NCBI RefSeq assembly: GCF_046707225.1
Contig: NZ_JBJKOP010000032.1
Coordinates: 186,001-250,000, forward strand
Source: Caproicibacter sp046707225
Lineage (GTDB): Bacteria; Bacillota; Clostridia; Oscillospirales; Acutalibacteraceae
DNA: 64,000 nucleotides
Reading direction: 5' to 3'
The position numbers were made by a program, and so were the translations under genes. Of this stretch, positions 7,606-16,743 are shown piece after piece. Within the stretch, counting starts at the first letter, position 1. Each line of letters begins with the position of its first letter. The notes beneath the pieces were generated by a model. It was not told the DNA's origin and made no database searches. It was given only the letters and a program-made list of their open reading frames with translations.

Positions 7606-7697
7606 CGCTGAAGGAAGATAGCCGTCGGCGTTTTTCAATTAAGTTACGGAAGCGGAGCGCTCCGGCGCTTCGGTTCTTTCAGGAAAGGATAAATAAT

Positions 7698-8591
7698 ATG
7701 GAATTTATCATCGGCCTATGGAATGTTTTTCTTCAGCTGATCCATAATTTCCGGATTGCCGACGCGCTGGATATTGTCCTTGTAACGTTTATCATCTACA
7801 ACGCGATTAAACTTGTGCGCGAGACAAGAGCGGGTCAGTTGGTGCGCGGAATCATTGTTCTGATGGTCGTGTGGCTCCTTTCCTATTGGCTCAATCTTTA
7901 TATGATGCAAAGCATCATCAGTTATCTGTTCCAGTTTGCGTTTATCGCGCTGCTGATTATTTTTCAGCCGGAAATCAGACGGGCCCTGGAACAAATCGGC
8001 CGCAGCGGAATCGGGGCCGGAAAGACCTGGAATTTTGGGTTTACTTTTGTCTCCGGCGAAGCCGAAGCAAAGCTTCAGAAAAGCCGGAAGGCGGTCAATG
8101 CCGTCGTTGACGCGGTGGTCCAAATGTCCAGGCAGAAGACGGGCGCCCTGATTGTATTTGAAATGAAAACAAAACTGGGCGATATTATCGATACCGGAAC
8201 CATCGTTGAGGCGATTCCCTCCGCCCAGATTATCTGCAATATCTTTTTCAACAAAGCTCCGCTGCATGACGGCGCCATGATTGTCCGCAACGGAATGGTA
8301 TATGCCGCCGGATGTATTCTGCCGCTGACCAAAAGCGACAATGTCAGCGTTGAACTCGGAACGCGTCACCGCGCCGCGATCGGGATGAGCGAAAATTCAG
8401 ATGCGGTGATCGTTGTTGTTTCGGAGGAAACCGGCCAGATTTCCGTTGTGACAAACGGAACCATTACGCGGAATTATACCAGGGAAACGCTGAACAGCGA
8501 GCTTGAGAATCTAGTGCTGTCGGAAACCGCTGAGCCCGACGAGAAAAAGCAGAGCTGGATTTCTTCCTTTCGGAGGACCAAAAAGCAATGA
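7698..8591 (+). CDS. cdaA: Diadenylate cyclase CdaA
   Basis: 297 residues. Three N-terminal membrane segments (roughly residues 10-85) are followed by the DAC domain with the 'DGAMIV' and 'RHRAA' motifs that define diadenylate cyclases. It makes c-di-AMP from two ATP at the membrane, controlling potassium, osmolyte and wall homeostasis. It overlaps cdaR by 4 bp (ATGA), the standard cdaA-cdaR pairing; the frequent third member glmM is not next to it here. The start follows 'aggaaagg' by 8 bp. Confidence 0.96.
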   Translation: MEFIIGLWNVFLQLIHNFRIADALDIVLVTFIIYNAIKLVRETRAGQLVRGIIVLMVVWLLSYWLNLYMMQSIISYLFQFAFIALLIIFQPEIRRALEQIGRSGIGAGKTWNFGFTFVSGEAEAKLQKSRKAVNAVVDAVVQMSRQKTGALIVFEMKTKLGDIIDTGTIVEAIPSAQIICNIFFNKAPLHDGAMIVRNGMVYAAGCILPLTKSDNVSVELGTRHRAAIGMSENSDAVIVVVSEETGQISVVTNGTITRNYTRETLNSELENLVLSETAEPDEKKQSWISSFRRTKKQ

Positions 8592-9865
8592 AGATAAAAA
8601 AATTCTCACTGAATCATTTGTTTTACAATAATAAATTCGTGCTGTTTTTCTCCCTTGTGATTTCCGTCTTTCTGTGGCTGTTCATTTCATCGGCGGATAC
8701 GGAGGACCATCCGCGCGCAATTACCAACGTACCGATAGAGGTTACGCTGTCCGACGCCGCGCAGGCGGACGGTCTCAAGGTGTTCAGCCCCGTGAATAAA
8801 ACGGCGACGGTGTATATCAAGGGGAACAGCCTGGTGGTCAACCAGGTCAGCGCCGACGACCTGAAGGTGGCCGCCCTTTCGGCTTCCTCCATTACTTCGC
8901 CCAATACCTATACGCTCCCTCTGACCGCGCAGAAAACGGAAAAACGGAATCTGACGGATTTCAGCGTTTCGTACGTATCACCGGAACAGGCCATTGTCAT
9001 TGTGGACCGATATAAGGAAAAAACGTTCAACATACAAAGCGCGATCAAATATCCGACGGATTACAAGTCGGATCCGGCGTATTTTGTGGGGCAGGAGACG
9101 CTCAACAACGATACGGTTACGGTCTCCGGGCCTGAAAAGCAGGTACAGGAAGTGAACCGGGTTGCCTTTGAATATCAGGTGACGGACACGCTAAGGGAAA
9201 CCAAGAACTTTACGGCGGATCTTGTGATGTATGACGCAAACGACAACAAGATCACGGACAGCAGTCTGACGCTTAATCCGAAGCAGGTTGAGGTGACCAT
9301 TCCGGTTCTGCCGAGGGAGGTCCTGCCGCTGGATGCCGCATTCACCAACAAGCCGGCCGGTCTGCTGCTTGGCAGCGGAAAAATAGCAATCGATCCGCGG
9401 ACGATTGAAGTTGCGGGGCCTGCGGATGTGCTGACGAATCTGTCGGAAGTTAGTCTGGCACCGATTGATTTTTCAAAGGTGAGTCCGAGTACCAATTCGT
9501 TTGACGTGGATGTCAGCCTGCCCGCCACATGCAAAAACCTGAGTAATATTCCGACCGCAAAAGTTACACTGGACCTGAGCGGCCTTTCCACAAGGAGCAT
9601 TACCGTAACAAATTTCAAAGTGGAAAATCTGAGCTCCGGCAAGTCGGCGGAGGTCAACACGAAAGCGCTGAATGTTACGGTTGTCGGGCCGGAGGATGAA
9701 ATCTCAAAACTGACGGGAAATAATGTGGTTGCACAAATCAATATGTCCGGGAACGAGAACTTTACCGGCCACACGGAAATGCCTGTGACCTTCAGCATCA
9801 GCAATGCCCCGAGCTCCTGGGTGTACGGAAGTTATATGGTGAACCTCAGCGTCAGCAGCGGTTAA
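8588..9865 (+). CDS. cdaR: YbbR-domain protein, CdaA regulator
   Basis: 425 residues with one N-terminal membrane segment (about residues 17-36, 'FVLFFSLVISVFLWLFIS') and four extracytoplasmic YbbR-like repeats, each about 80 residues (for example 'VTVSGPEKQVQEVNRV', 'IEVAGPADVLTNLSEV', 'VTVVGPEDEISKL'). CdaR proteins bind CdaA and tune c-di-AMP synthesis. The gene overlaps cdaA, with 'ggagga' as its ribosome site. Confidence 0.92.
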   Translation: MKIKKFSLNHLFYNNKFVLFFSLVISVFLWLFISSADTEDHPRAITNVPIEVTLSDAAQADGLKVFSPVNKTATVYIKGNSLVVNQVSADDLKVAALSASSITSPNTYTLPLTAQKTEKRNLTDFSVSYVSPEQAIVIVDRYKEKTFNIQSAIKYPTDYKSDPAYFVGQETLNNDTVTVSGPEKQVQEVNRVAFEYQVTDTLRETKNFTADLVMYDANDNKITDSSLTLNPKQVEVTIPVLPREVLPLDAAFTNKPAGLLLGSGKIAIDPRTIEVAGPADVLTNLSEVSLAPIDFSKVSPSTNSFDVDVSLPATCKNLSNIPTAKVTLDLSGLSTRSITVTNFKVENLSSGKSAEVNTKALNVTVVGPEDEISKLTGNNVVAQINMSGNENFTGHTEMPVTFSISNAPSSWVYGSYMVNLSVSSG

Positions 9866-9891
9866 ATCAAAGTGAAATGAGGGTGAAAATC

Positions 9892-10680
9892 TTGAAAGAT
9901 CAGTTGTATATTCTTTGGACGAACGCCGATCCGATTACGTCGCAGAAAATGGTTCTCATGTATGCGACCAACAGCATGCTGAATTCCTGGTGGAAGAGTG
10001 TAACGGTCATTTTATGGGGCGCGCCTGCCGGTCTTGCGGCGGGAAATACCTCCGTTCAGGAAAGAATCAAGATCGCACAGCAGGCGGGCGTCCGATTTTC
10101 CGCCTGCAAGGCCTGCGCGGATCAGCTGAATGTAACGGATGAGCTTCTGGATTTGGGGATTGCGGTTGAGTATTGGGGGGAACGGTTGACGGAAATTCTG
10201 AAAGAAGATCAAAGAATTATCACCATCTGGCGACAAAAAGCTTTGACATGGGAAAACATGCCGGAGCTTTTTGTGTTCTCAGGGAATGATCGGAAAAAGG
10301 CGTGCATATTTTGTACAGGGACCGAAAGGGGGGATCGGGATGAAAAAACTTGGCTGCCTGTTTTTGATTGTTATATTGTGCTTGCCGGTTGCCGGATGCG
10401 GAGCCGGATTCCAGCAACAGAATTCGTCCGGTCAGTCTGTCGAAACCCGGGAGACAGCCGTCAGGAATCTTGTCACGGATTTCGGAGGACAGCTGCAGAA
10501 GGTTTCTCTGACGGCATCAAAGGAAAAGGTTGCCGAGGACATGCAAAAGTATTACGGGGATTACATTACCCCGTCGCTGCTGGAGGAATGGCAGGCCGAC
10601 CCATCCTCCGCTCCGGGCCGGACCGTCTCAAGCCCGTGGCCGGACAGGATCAACATTCTCTCCGTTCAGCGCCTGGCTGA
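9892..10680 (+). CDS. DsrE-like protein with lost stop codon and a long out-of-frame tail
   Basis: The first ~115 residues match small DsrE-family proteins of Clostridia ('YILWTNADPITSQKMV', 'VTVILWGAPAGLAAG', 'FSACKACADQLNV', 'GIAVEYWGERLTEIL'); 'CKAC' is a candidate thiol pair for sulfur relay. The family usually stops straight after the 'ITI' at about 10229. Here the next codon is TGG and the frame stays open to 10680, running through the first 340 bases of the following lipoprotein gene in another frame. The tail has no recognisable domain, so this looks like a TGA-to-TGG change, a nearby indel or a sequence error. The TTG at 9892 is chosen because 'gagggtg' lies 6 bp upstream; the ATG at 9877 overlaps that site. 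Confidence 0.7.
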   Translation: MKDQLYILWTNADPITSQKMVLMYATNSMLNSWWKSVTVILWGAPAGLAAGNTSVQERIKIAQQAGVRFSACKACADQLNVTDELLDLGIAVEYWGERLTEILKEDQRIITIWRQKALTWENMPELFVFSGNDRKKACIFCTGTERGDRDEKTWLPVFDCYIVLAGCRMRSRIPATEFVRSVCRNPGDSRQESCHGFRRTAAEGFSDGIKGKGCRGHAKVLRGLHYPVAAGGMAGRPILRSGPDRLKPVAGQDQHSLRSAPG

Positions 10681-11257
10681 CGACGCCTACGATGTCACGG
10701 GAGAAATCATAGAGGCGACCTCCGCGGATGAGTCCGGAGGTCAAACGGCGGGCAAACAGGGAATCCGGCTTTCCGTAAGAAACATCGGAGGGCGCTGGCT
10801 GATTGACGACGTCACGGTGGATCAGCAGACGCTTTCAGCCTCCGTTGTTTATGAGAACACACAATACGGCTTTACCGTGAGTCTTCCGTCCAGCTGGAAA
10901 GGTTATACCGTTCGAACCGAGGACTGGCAGGGGTATTCGCTGGTTCCGGGTCAGGAGGGAAAAATTACGGAAACCGGCCCTGAAATATTTATCCGCCATC
11001 CGAAGTGGACCAAGGAAACGCCGCGACAGGATATTCCGATTTTGATTTTTACCCTTGATCAGTGGAACGAGATCCAGAAGGATCAGTTCCATATCGGTGC
11101 GGCGGCCATCGGTCCAAGCGAGCTTGCCCGTAATTCAAAATACGTGTTTGCTCTGCCCGCGCGGTATAATTTTGCATTTTTGCCCGGTTATGAAGAGGTC
11201 GATACCCTGATCCGCGGCGGTGCGGTGAAGGCAACTGAAAAGTTTGGCGGCAGCTGA
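10340..11257 (+). CDS. Predicted lipoprotein of unknown function
   Basis: 305 residues. A lipoprotein signal peptide ('KKLGCLFLIVILCLPVAGC') has its lipobox Cys at residue 20. The N-terminal half has the look of an NTF2-like/accessory fold ('VAEDMQKYYGDYITPSLLEEW'), and the C-terminal half begins with 'YGFTVSLPSSWKGYTV', a phrase common in secreted proteins of unknown role. The start follows 'aaaggggggat'. An upstream in-frame ORF from 10271 is not used. The overlap with the readthrough tail of the DsrE-like gene is odd. I do not recognise a function. Confidence 0.75.
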   Translation: MKKLGCLFLIVILCLPVAGCGAGFQQQNSSGQSVETRETAVRNLVTDFGGQLQKVSLTASKEKVAEDMQKYYGDYITPSLLEEWQADPSSAPGRTVSSPWPDRINILSVQRLADDAYDVTGEIIEATSADESGGQTAGKQGIRLSVRNIGGRWLIDDVTVDQQTLSASVVYENTQYGFTVSLPSSWKGYTVRTEDWQGYSLVPGQEGKITETGPEIFIRHPKWTKETPRQDIPILIFTLDQWNEIQKDQFHIGAAAIGPSELARNSKYVFALPARYNFAFLPGYEEVDTLIRGGAVKATEKFGGS

Positions 11258-11281
11258 GATGATGGACGCAATGGCGCGAAA

Positions 11282-11312
11282 AGGACCGGGCGATCAAGGC
11301 CCGGTCCTCTCT
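11282..11312. terminator. Hairpin between convergent lipoprotein and trmB genes
   Basis: Perfect 10-bp stem 11282-11291 / 11299-11308 followed by CTCTC; probably ends both transcripts. Confidence 0.55.
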
Positions 11313-11320
11313 CATGGCGG

Positions 11321-12007
11321 TTAAGGTTCGCAGCCCGGCTCGCTTAGCATTCGGGCGGTCAGGGCCTTGATTCGGATTCCCTGCTGCAGAAACATTTTTT
11401 CATGCTCTGTCTGGATATTATCCTCCGGCGGATCGGCATAAAGGTCTTCCGTTCCCGTCAGAATTTCAAATCCGCAGGATTCAAGATATCCCTTGGTGTC
11501 TTCGTAAAGCTCGTCGTCATCGGTTTTGAAATGCAGTTCGCCGCCGGGAACAAGAAGCTGCCGATAATGGACCAGCTGCCGCGGATGGGTCAGACGCCGC
11601 TTCTTATGCTTCTTGCGCGGCCAGGGATTGCAGAAATTGATATAAATCCTGCTGACCTGATCCTGCGGCCCCATCGCGTTCTGGATCTGTTCGATATTCA
11701 GCGCCGTCAGGATCACATTATCCACGGGCCGGCCGGCTCCCCGAAACGCCTGTTCGATGTTTCTGCGCGCGGGCCCCAGAACGGCGTCCTTCAAATCGAT
11801 TCCGATATAGTTGACCTGCGGATTTCTGGGGGCGGCGCCGGCCAGAAACAGACCCTTGCCGCAGCCCAGCTCCAGATAAACCGGCTGCCGCCGGGCAAAA
11901 AGGCTGTGCCACCGGCCCAGATACTGCTCCGGCTTTCGGTAAAAATATGGGCAGGCATTCAGCTCCGGTGCCGCCCAGTGCTTTGTTCTCATTCTCATGG
12001 CGGTCAT
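11321..12007 (-). CDS. trmB: tRNA (guanine-N7-)-methyltransferase
   Basis: 228 residues. The SAM site is 'LELGCGKGLFLAGAA', and the family motif 'INFCNPWPRKKHKKRRL' binds tRNA. TrmB methylates G46 in the tRNA variable loop. The start ATG overlaps the ybaK stop (ATGA), giving a two-gene operon of tRNA-related enzymes. Confidence 0.95.
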   Translation of the reverse strand: MTAMRMRTKHWAAPELNACPYFYRKPEQYLGRWHSLFARRQPVYLELGCGKGLFLAGAAPRNPQVNYIGIDLKDAVLGPARRNIEQAFRGAGRPVDNVILTALNIEQIQNAMGPQDQVSRIYINFCNPWPRKKHKKRRLTHPRQLVHYRQLLVPGGELHFKTDDDELYEDTKGYLESCGFEILTGTEDLYADPPEDNIQTEHEKMFLQQGIRIKALTARMLSEPGCEP

Positions 12008-12486
12008 GCACCTTCCCGTTTTTTACATACGTCCACCCATTGCTTGCTTTTTGACAGATGAAAGAGTTCGTCACAGGAAAGCATCACGCAGGAACTTTCG
12101 CTGCCTCCCGCCGGGTAGACCGAATCAAAGCGCGTTAAAGAAACATCACAGTATACCCGGGCGTCCGGCGGGTTGTCGAACGGGCAGACGCCGCCGATCC
12201 GGTACCCGGTCAGGGGTTCCACATCTTCCGCGTTCAGCATTTTCGCTTTGAAACCGAATTGTGCCTTGAATTTTGCGTTATCTATTTTGGTGTCTCCGGC
12301 AGTTACAATTAAGATGCAGCCTGCTTCGCGGTCGCGGTATAGAGAAATCGTTTTTGCAATTCTCCCCGGTTCCACCCCAAGCGCATTTGCCGCAAGCTCC
12401 ACCGTGGCACTGGAAACCGGGAACTCCTGCAGGCGGTTCTGCATGGAAAAACGGGACAAATATTGTTTTACCCTGTCAACCGACAT
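12004..12486 (-). CDS. YbaK/ProX-type aminoacyl-tRNA deacylase
   Basis: 160 residues of the YbaK/EbsC editing family. Seen are the conserved Lys in 'GRIAKTISLY', the 'ILIVTAGDTKIDN' strand and 'YRIGGVCPFDNP', which holds the GGxxP-like loop. The family deacylates mischarged tRNAs such as Cys-tRNA(Pro). The start is ATG 12486 with 'aggagg' 9 bp upstream; the ATG at 12495 directly abuts that site. It is cotranscribed with trmB. Confidence 0.88.
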   Translation of the reverse strand: MSVDRVKQYLSRFSMQNRLQEFPVSSATVELAANALGVEPGRIAKTISLYRDREAGCILIVTAGDTKIDNAKFKAQFGFKAKMLNAEDVEPLTGYRIGGVCPFDNPPDARVYCDVSLTRFDSVYPAGGSESSCVMLSCDELFHLSKSKQWVDVCKKREGA

Positions 12487-12669
12487 GATTTTCATCCTCC
12501 TGTTCTGATCGAGTCAATTATAGCATAAAAAAGAAAAAGTATGGCAGTCGTTTTATTTCATTTTATAAGAAAAATCCCCCAAATTCCATATGATAAGATG
12601 AATTTCAAACTAAATTAACAATAAATGTATAAAAACATGAATAAACCTCGCACACTTTGCTTGTTTTAC

Positions 12670-12697
12670 TGGACTTTCGGTGAAAAGGTGTTATAAT
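12670..12697 (+). promoter_or_regulatory. Possible apbE promoter
   Basis: TGGACT (12670-12675), 16-base spacer, TATAAT (12692-12697), 33 bp before the apbE start. The surrounding 12500-12660 is AT-rich and holds no gene. Confidence 0.5.
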
Positions 12698-12730
12698 TTA
12701 ACATAGATTTGCTTTTTTAGGGGGAAGCTG

Positions 12731-13780
12731 ATGCTCAATCAAAAAAGAATCGTTTTGGCGCTGGCCATTTTGCTTTGCGCGGCAGTTTCCGTCACCGGAT
12801 ATTTCTGGGTGAAAACCAGAAAACCCGCTTCCTACGAAAGTGCCGACTTTGCGATGGGCACGTACATTCAGCAGACCGTATATGGAAAAAACGGCGAAGC
12901 TGCGGCAAAATCAGCGCTGAGTAAAATAACAGAGCTGGAAAACCGGATTTCATGGCGGATTGACAGTTCCGATGTTGCACGTCTGAACGCCGCCGCCGGG
13001 ACCGACTGGATCACCATAGATCCGGAGACCGCTTCCATCCTTGCAGCAAGTCTGGACGTGGCGCAGAAATCGGACGGAGCGTACGACCCGACGATTCTAC
13101 CGGTATCGTCACTCTGGGATTTCGGCGGAGAAAACCAACACGTTCCGCCAAAGTCGGATCTGCAGAAGTATATCAAATATGTTGATTACCAAAACCTTCG
13201 GGTGGATCAAAAAAATTCCAAGGCGTCGCTGAAACTGCATTATATGGCGATTGACCTGGGCGGAATTGGAAAAGGCGCCGCATGCGACGATGCGGTTGCC
13301 GCTTACCGCAGTGCCGGCGCCGATTACGGAATCATCGCTGTGGGCGGAAGTATCGGGGTTTACGGCACAAAGCCGGACGGGTCCGCCTGGCATATCGCAA
13401 TCCGCGACCCCGCGACAAAGGATGAAAACGCCGATTCCATGGGGCAGATTGACCTGACCTCCGGATTTATCTCCACATCCGGAACCTATGAGAAGACTTT
13501 TACCCAAAACGGCGTTACTTATCATCATCTGCTGAATCCGAAAACGGGATATCCGGAGAACAACGGGCTGGTTTCCGTTACGGTGAAAGCGAATAACGGC
13601 GCCATAAGCGACGCGCTTTCGACCGCCTGCTTCGTTCTCGGCCGTGAAAAGGGAGAAAAGCTTCTTTCCGAGTATCACGCGGACGGCGTGTTTATCGATT
13701 CCAGCAACAAGGTGTATGTTACCGCCGGGCTGAAAAGCAGTTTTCAGATTACGGGCGGCAAGTACGTTCTTGCGGGCTGA
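12731..13780 (+). CDS. apbE: FAD:protein FMN transferase (ApbE)
   Basis: 349 residues with an N-terminal signal/anchor (about residues 8-27). Family motifs: 'ADFAMGTYIQQTVYG', 'DLGGIGKGAACD', 'GGSIGVYG', 'FISTSGTYEKTF' and 'HHLLNPKTGYP'. ApbE moves FMN from FAD onto a Thr in target proteins. Its position just upstream of rnfCDGEAB indicates that it flavinylates RnfG and RnfD, which both need covalent FMN. The start follows 'aggggga'. Confidence 0.95.
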   Translation: MLNQKRIVLALAILLCAAVSVTGYFWVKTRKPASYESADFAMGTYIQQTVYGKNGEAAAKSALSKITELENRISWRIDSSDVARLNAAAGTDWITIDPETASILAASLDVAQKSDGAYDPTILPVSSLWDFGGENQHVPPKSDLQKYIKYVDYQNLRVDQKNSKASLKLHYMAIDLGGIGKGAACDDAVAAYRSAGADYGIIAVGGSIGVYGTKPDGSAWHIAIRDPATKDENADSMGQIDLTSGFISTSGTYEKTFTQNGVTYHHLLNPKTGYPENNGLVSVTVKANNGAISDALSTACFVLGREKGEKLLSEYHADGVFIDSSNKVYVTAGLKSSFQITGGKYVLAG

Positions 13781-13904
13781 TTTTCTGATCCAAGATTCAC
13801 TTCGGCTCCGGTTCGGGAGGGAAACTCAAGAATCAGCTGCCGTGATTGAATATGTTTTTCATTATTTCATTAGTGTAGTTTAGTATGTATTGGAGGATTT
13901 AAAC

Positions 13905-15245
13905 ATGGAATTGACTTTTCCAACAAAGCCATTCAAAACGCATGGCGGTGCGGCAGTTCCTCACAGGAAAAATACCGCGCAGATGGAATCTGTCATGCTG
14001 CCGCCTCCTGAGCAGGTAGTCTTGCCCATGCAGCAGCACGTAGGTCCGCCCTGCGCTCCAACGGTAAAGGTTGGGGATACCGTTTTGATTGGACAAAAAA
14101 TCGCCGACAGTTCCGCGTTTGTCAGCGCGCCGATTCATGCGACTGTTTCCGGTACGGTCAGCGCCATCAAAAAGGTGACGCTGTCCGGGGGTCAGTTCAT
14201 GGATGCGGTTGTAATTGATTCAGACGGTAAAATGGAGGTTTCGCCCGACGTAAAGCCTCCCGTCATCAACAGTCTTGCTGAGTTTCTCAGCGCGGTGCAT
14301 GAATCCGGGCTGGTTGGTTTGGGCGGCGCGGGCTTTCCCGCGCACGTCAAGCTGAAGGTGCCGGACGATAAAAACGTGGACACGCTGATTATCAACGTCG
14401 CGGAGTGCGAGCCTTACATTACCTCCGACAACCGGTGCGCTGTGGAAGACACAGACGACATTTTTGCCGGAGTCCGCGCAGTAAAACACTGGCTGGGGCT
14501 GCATCGCGCGATTCTCGCGGTGGAAGGCAACAAGCCGGATGTCATTGCCAAATTCAACTCCTTCCTCAGCGAAAGCAAGGAAGAGTCCGACCGGGAAATC
14601 AAGGTTCTCGAGCTGCGTTCCAGTTACCCGCAGGGCGCTGAAAAAGTGCTCATCCAGTCCTGTACGGGCCGCCGGGTTCCCATGGGCAAGCTGCCGGCCG
14701 ATGCGGGCTGCGTTGTCATGAACGTCACCTCCTGCGCTCATTTGGGCGAATTCCTGAGAACGGGGATGCCGCTTGTCAGCAAACGTCTGACAATCGACGG
14801 TTCCGCCATCAACGACCCCAAAAATGTGATTGTTCCGATCGGAACAAACATAAAAACGATTATTGATTTCTGCGGCGGTTACAAGGCGACGCCAAAAAAA
14901 ATCCTGATGGGCGGCCCGATGATGGGCGTTTCCATCGCGAGCGACAATCTGCCCGTCATTAAGCAGAACAATGCGATTATCTGTCTGGATGAAAAGGAAG
15001 CACATAAGCTGGAGCCTTCCGCCTGCATTCGCTGCGGACGCTGTGTTTCCGGCTGCCCGATGCACCTGATGCCGACGCTTCTGGAGCAGAACGCGATTGC
15101 CAAGCGTGTGGAGCAGCTGAAAGAACTGGACGTTATGGACTGCATGGAGTGCGGCTGCTGCTCGTTCAACTGCCCGGCGGGCCGTCCCCTGGTTCAGGCG
15201 ATCCGCCTTGGCAAGTCACTGGTTAGAGCGGAGGGGAAGAAATAA
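13905..15245 (+). CDS. rnfC: Rnf complex subunit C
   Basis: 446 residues. The N-terminal barrel-sandwich part ('FKTHGGAAVPHRKN') is followed by the NADH/FMN-binding region ('GLVGLGGAGFPAHVKL', 'INVAECEPYI'). Two [4Fe-4S] ferredoxin motifs near the C-terminus are CIRCGRCVSGCP and CMECGCCSFNCP. RnfC is the NADH-oxidising/reducing arm of the membrane ferredoxin:NAD oxidoreductase. ATG 13905 is chosen since 'tggagga' lies 7 bp upstream; the TTG at 13890 overlaps it. Confidence 0.95.
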   Translation: MELTFPTKPFKTHGGAAVPHRKNTAQMESVMLPPPEQVVLPMQQHVGPPCAPTVKVGDTVLIGQKIADSSAFVSAPIHATVSGTVSAIKKVTLSGGQFMDAVVIDSDGKMEVSPDVKPPVINSLAEFLSAVHESGLVGLGGAGFPAHVKLKVPDDKNVDTLIINVAECEPYITSDNRCAVEDTDDIFAGVRAVKHWLGLHRAILAVEGNKPDVIAKFNSFLSESKEESDREIKVLELRSSYPQGAEKVLIQSCTGRRVPMGKLPADAGCVVMNVTSCAHLGEFLRTGMPLVSKRLTIDGSAINDPKNVIVPIGTNIKTIIDFCGGYKATPKKILMGGPMMGVSIASDNLPVIKQNNAIICLDEKEAHKLEPSACIRCGRCVSGCPMHLMPTLLEQNAIAKRVEQLKELDVMDCMECGCCSFNCPAGRPLVQAIRLGKSLVRAEGKK

Positions 15246-16201
15246 TGGAAGAGAAATTAGTCGTATCATCCTCGCCTCACATCAGAAGCGGGGCAACCAC
15301 TCGGAAAATCATGCTGGATGTGATTCTGGCGCTTGTGCCGGCCGCCATCGCGGCGGTCATCGTGTTCGGGCCCCGCACGCTGCTGATCATCGGCGTTACC
15401 ATCGCTTCCTGCGTACTCAGCGAATACATATGCCGCAGGGTGATGAAACGGGAGAACACCATTGGCGATTTAAGCGCGGTTGTAACCGGTCTTCTTCTCG
15501 CGTTCAACCTGCCCGTTTCCATCAATCCCCTCATGGCCGCTTTCGGCGGAATGGTCGCGATTGTCGTGATCAAGCAGATGTTCGGCGGCATTGGGCAGAA
15601 TTTTGTCAACCCGGCGCTGACGGCCCGTATCATCATGCTGAACTCTTTTCCGACGCAGATGACAACCTGGGTTCAGCCTCATTCCTATCTTGGCGACGCG
15701 GTGACCACCGCTTCGCCGCTCGGCCTTTTAAAAGAAGGCGGCTCTCTTGACCAGATGCCCAGTCTGATGAGCATGTTCGTCGGCAACACCGCGGGCTGCA
15801 TCGGTGAAACCTGCGCGCTTGCATTGATCCTGGGCGGGATTTACCTTGTGGTTCGCAAGGTCATTTCTCCGGTGATTCCGCTGTGCTACATCGGCACCGC
15901 GGCGGTTCTTTCCGCGGTGATGGGCCGGAACGTGATGATAGACCTTCTTTCCGGTGGCCTGATGCTCGGCGCGATTTTCATGGCGACCGACTATGCAACC
16001 TCTCCGATCACGGTCAAGGGCCAGGTCATTTTTGCAATCGGATGCGGCGTGATCACGATGTTGATCCGCAATTTCGGCAGCCTGCCGGAAGGCGTTTCCT
16101 ACTCGATCGTTCTAATGAATATTATTGTGCCGCTGATTGACTCCGCAACACGTCCTGTGGCATTCGGAAAGGAGCCTGTAAAAGATGAAGTTCAACGCTA
16201 A
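15245..16201 (+). CDS. rnfD: Rnf complex subunit D
   Basis: 318 residues, polytopic membrane protein of the NqrB/RnfD family. The segment 'GDAVTTASPLGLLK' holds the Thr expected to carry covalent FMN from ApbE. It overlaps the rnfC stop by one base and runs 17 bp into rnfG. Confidence 0.94.
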   Translation: MEEKLVVSSSPHIRSGATTRKIMLDVILALVPAAIAAVIVFGPRTLLIIGVTIASCVLSEYICRRVMKRENTIGDLSAVVTGLLLAFNLPVSINPLMAAFGGMVAIVVIKQMFGGIGQNFVNPALTARIIMLNSFPTQMTTWVQPHSYLGDAVTTASPLGLLKEGGSLDQMPSLMSMFVGNTAGCIGETCALALILGGIYLVVRKVISPVIPLCYIGTAAVLSAVMGRNVMIDLLSGGLMLGAIFMATDYATSPITVKGQVIFAIGCGVITMLIRNFGSLPEGVSYSIVLMNIIVPLIDSATRPVAFGKEPVKDEVQR

Positions 16202-16742
16202 AGAGGTTCTGAAACCGACTCTGATTCTTGTACTGATTTGCCTTGTCATGACTGCCTTCCTTGCCGGCACGAACCTGCTGACAAAGGACGCCATTGTTGC
16301 ACAGCAGGCGAAAGTAGCCGAAGAGTCCCGCAAAGTTGCTTTGCCCACGGCTGACTCTTTTGACAAGTCCACGAAAAGCGATATCTGCTATGTCGGCAAA
16401 AAGGGAAGCGATATCGCAGGGTATGTCTTTACCACCGAAGCCGGCAGCTACGGCGGAAAAATTCAAGTCATGACCGGTATTGACAAAGACGGAAAGGTGA
16501 CGGGCGTCATTCTGCTGAGCACAAGCGACACGCCCGGCCTCGGACTGAATGCGAAGAAAGAGTCCTTCCGGAAGCAGTATCAACAAAAAGCTCCGGACAA
16601 CGGATTTGAAGTTGTCAAGGGAGGCGGCGCAAAGGAAGGGCAGATTAACGCCATGACAGGCGCTACGATTTCAAGTAAAGCCGTCACAACCGCCGTCAAT
16701 GAAGCGATCAAGGAATATCAGAAAGTTAAGGGTGGTGAGTGA
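16185..16742 (+). CDS. rnfG: Rnf complex subunit G, FMN-binding
   Basis: 185 residues: one N-terminal membrane helix (about residues 10-28) and an extracytoplasmic FMN-binding domain. 'INAMTGATISSKAV' near residue 165 is the ApbE flavinylation site, with FMN expected on the second Thr. The start follows 'aaaggag' and lies inside the rnfD end. Confidence 0.94.
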   Translation: MKFNAKEVLKPTLILVLICLVMTAFLAGTNLLTKDAIVAQQAKVAEESRKVALPTADSFDKSTKSDICYVGKKGSDIAGYVFTTEAGSYGGKIQVMTGIDKDGKVTGVILLSTSDTPGLGLNAKKESFRKQYQQKAPDNGFEVVKGGGAKEGQINAMTGATISSKAVTTAVNEAIKEYQKVKGGE

Positions 16743-16743
16743 G

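Noticed and set aside
14220..15065. 281-codon frame on the minus strand over rnfC
   Set aside because: Shadow of rnfC; low-complexity composition typical of antisense to a GC-rich gene.
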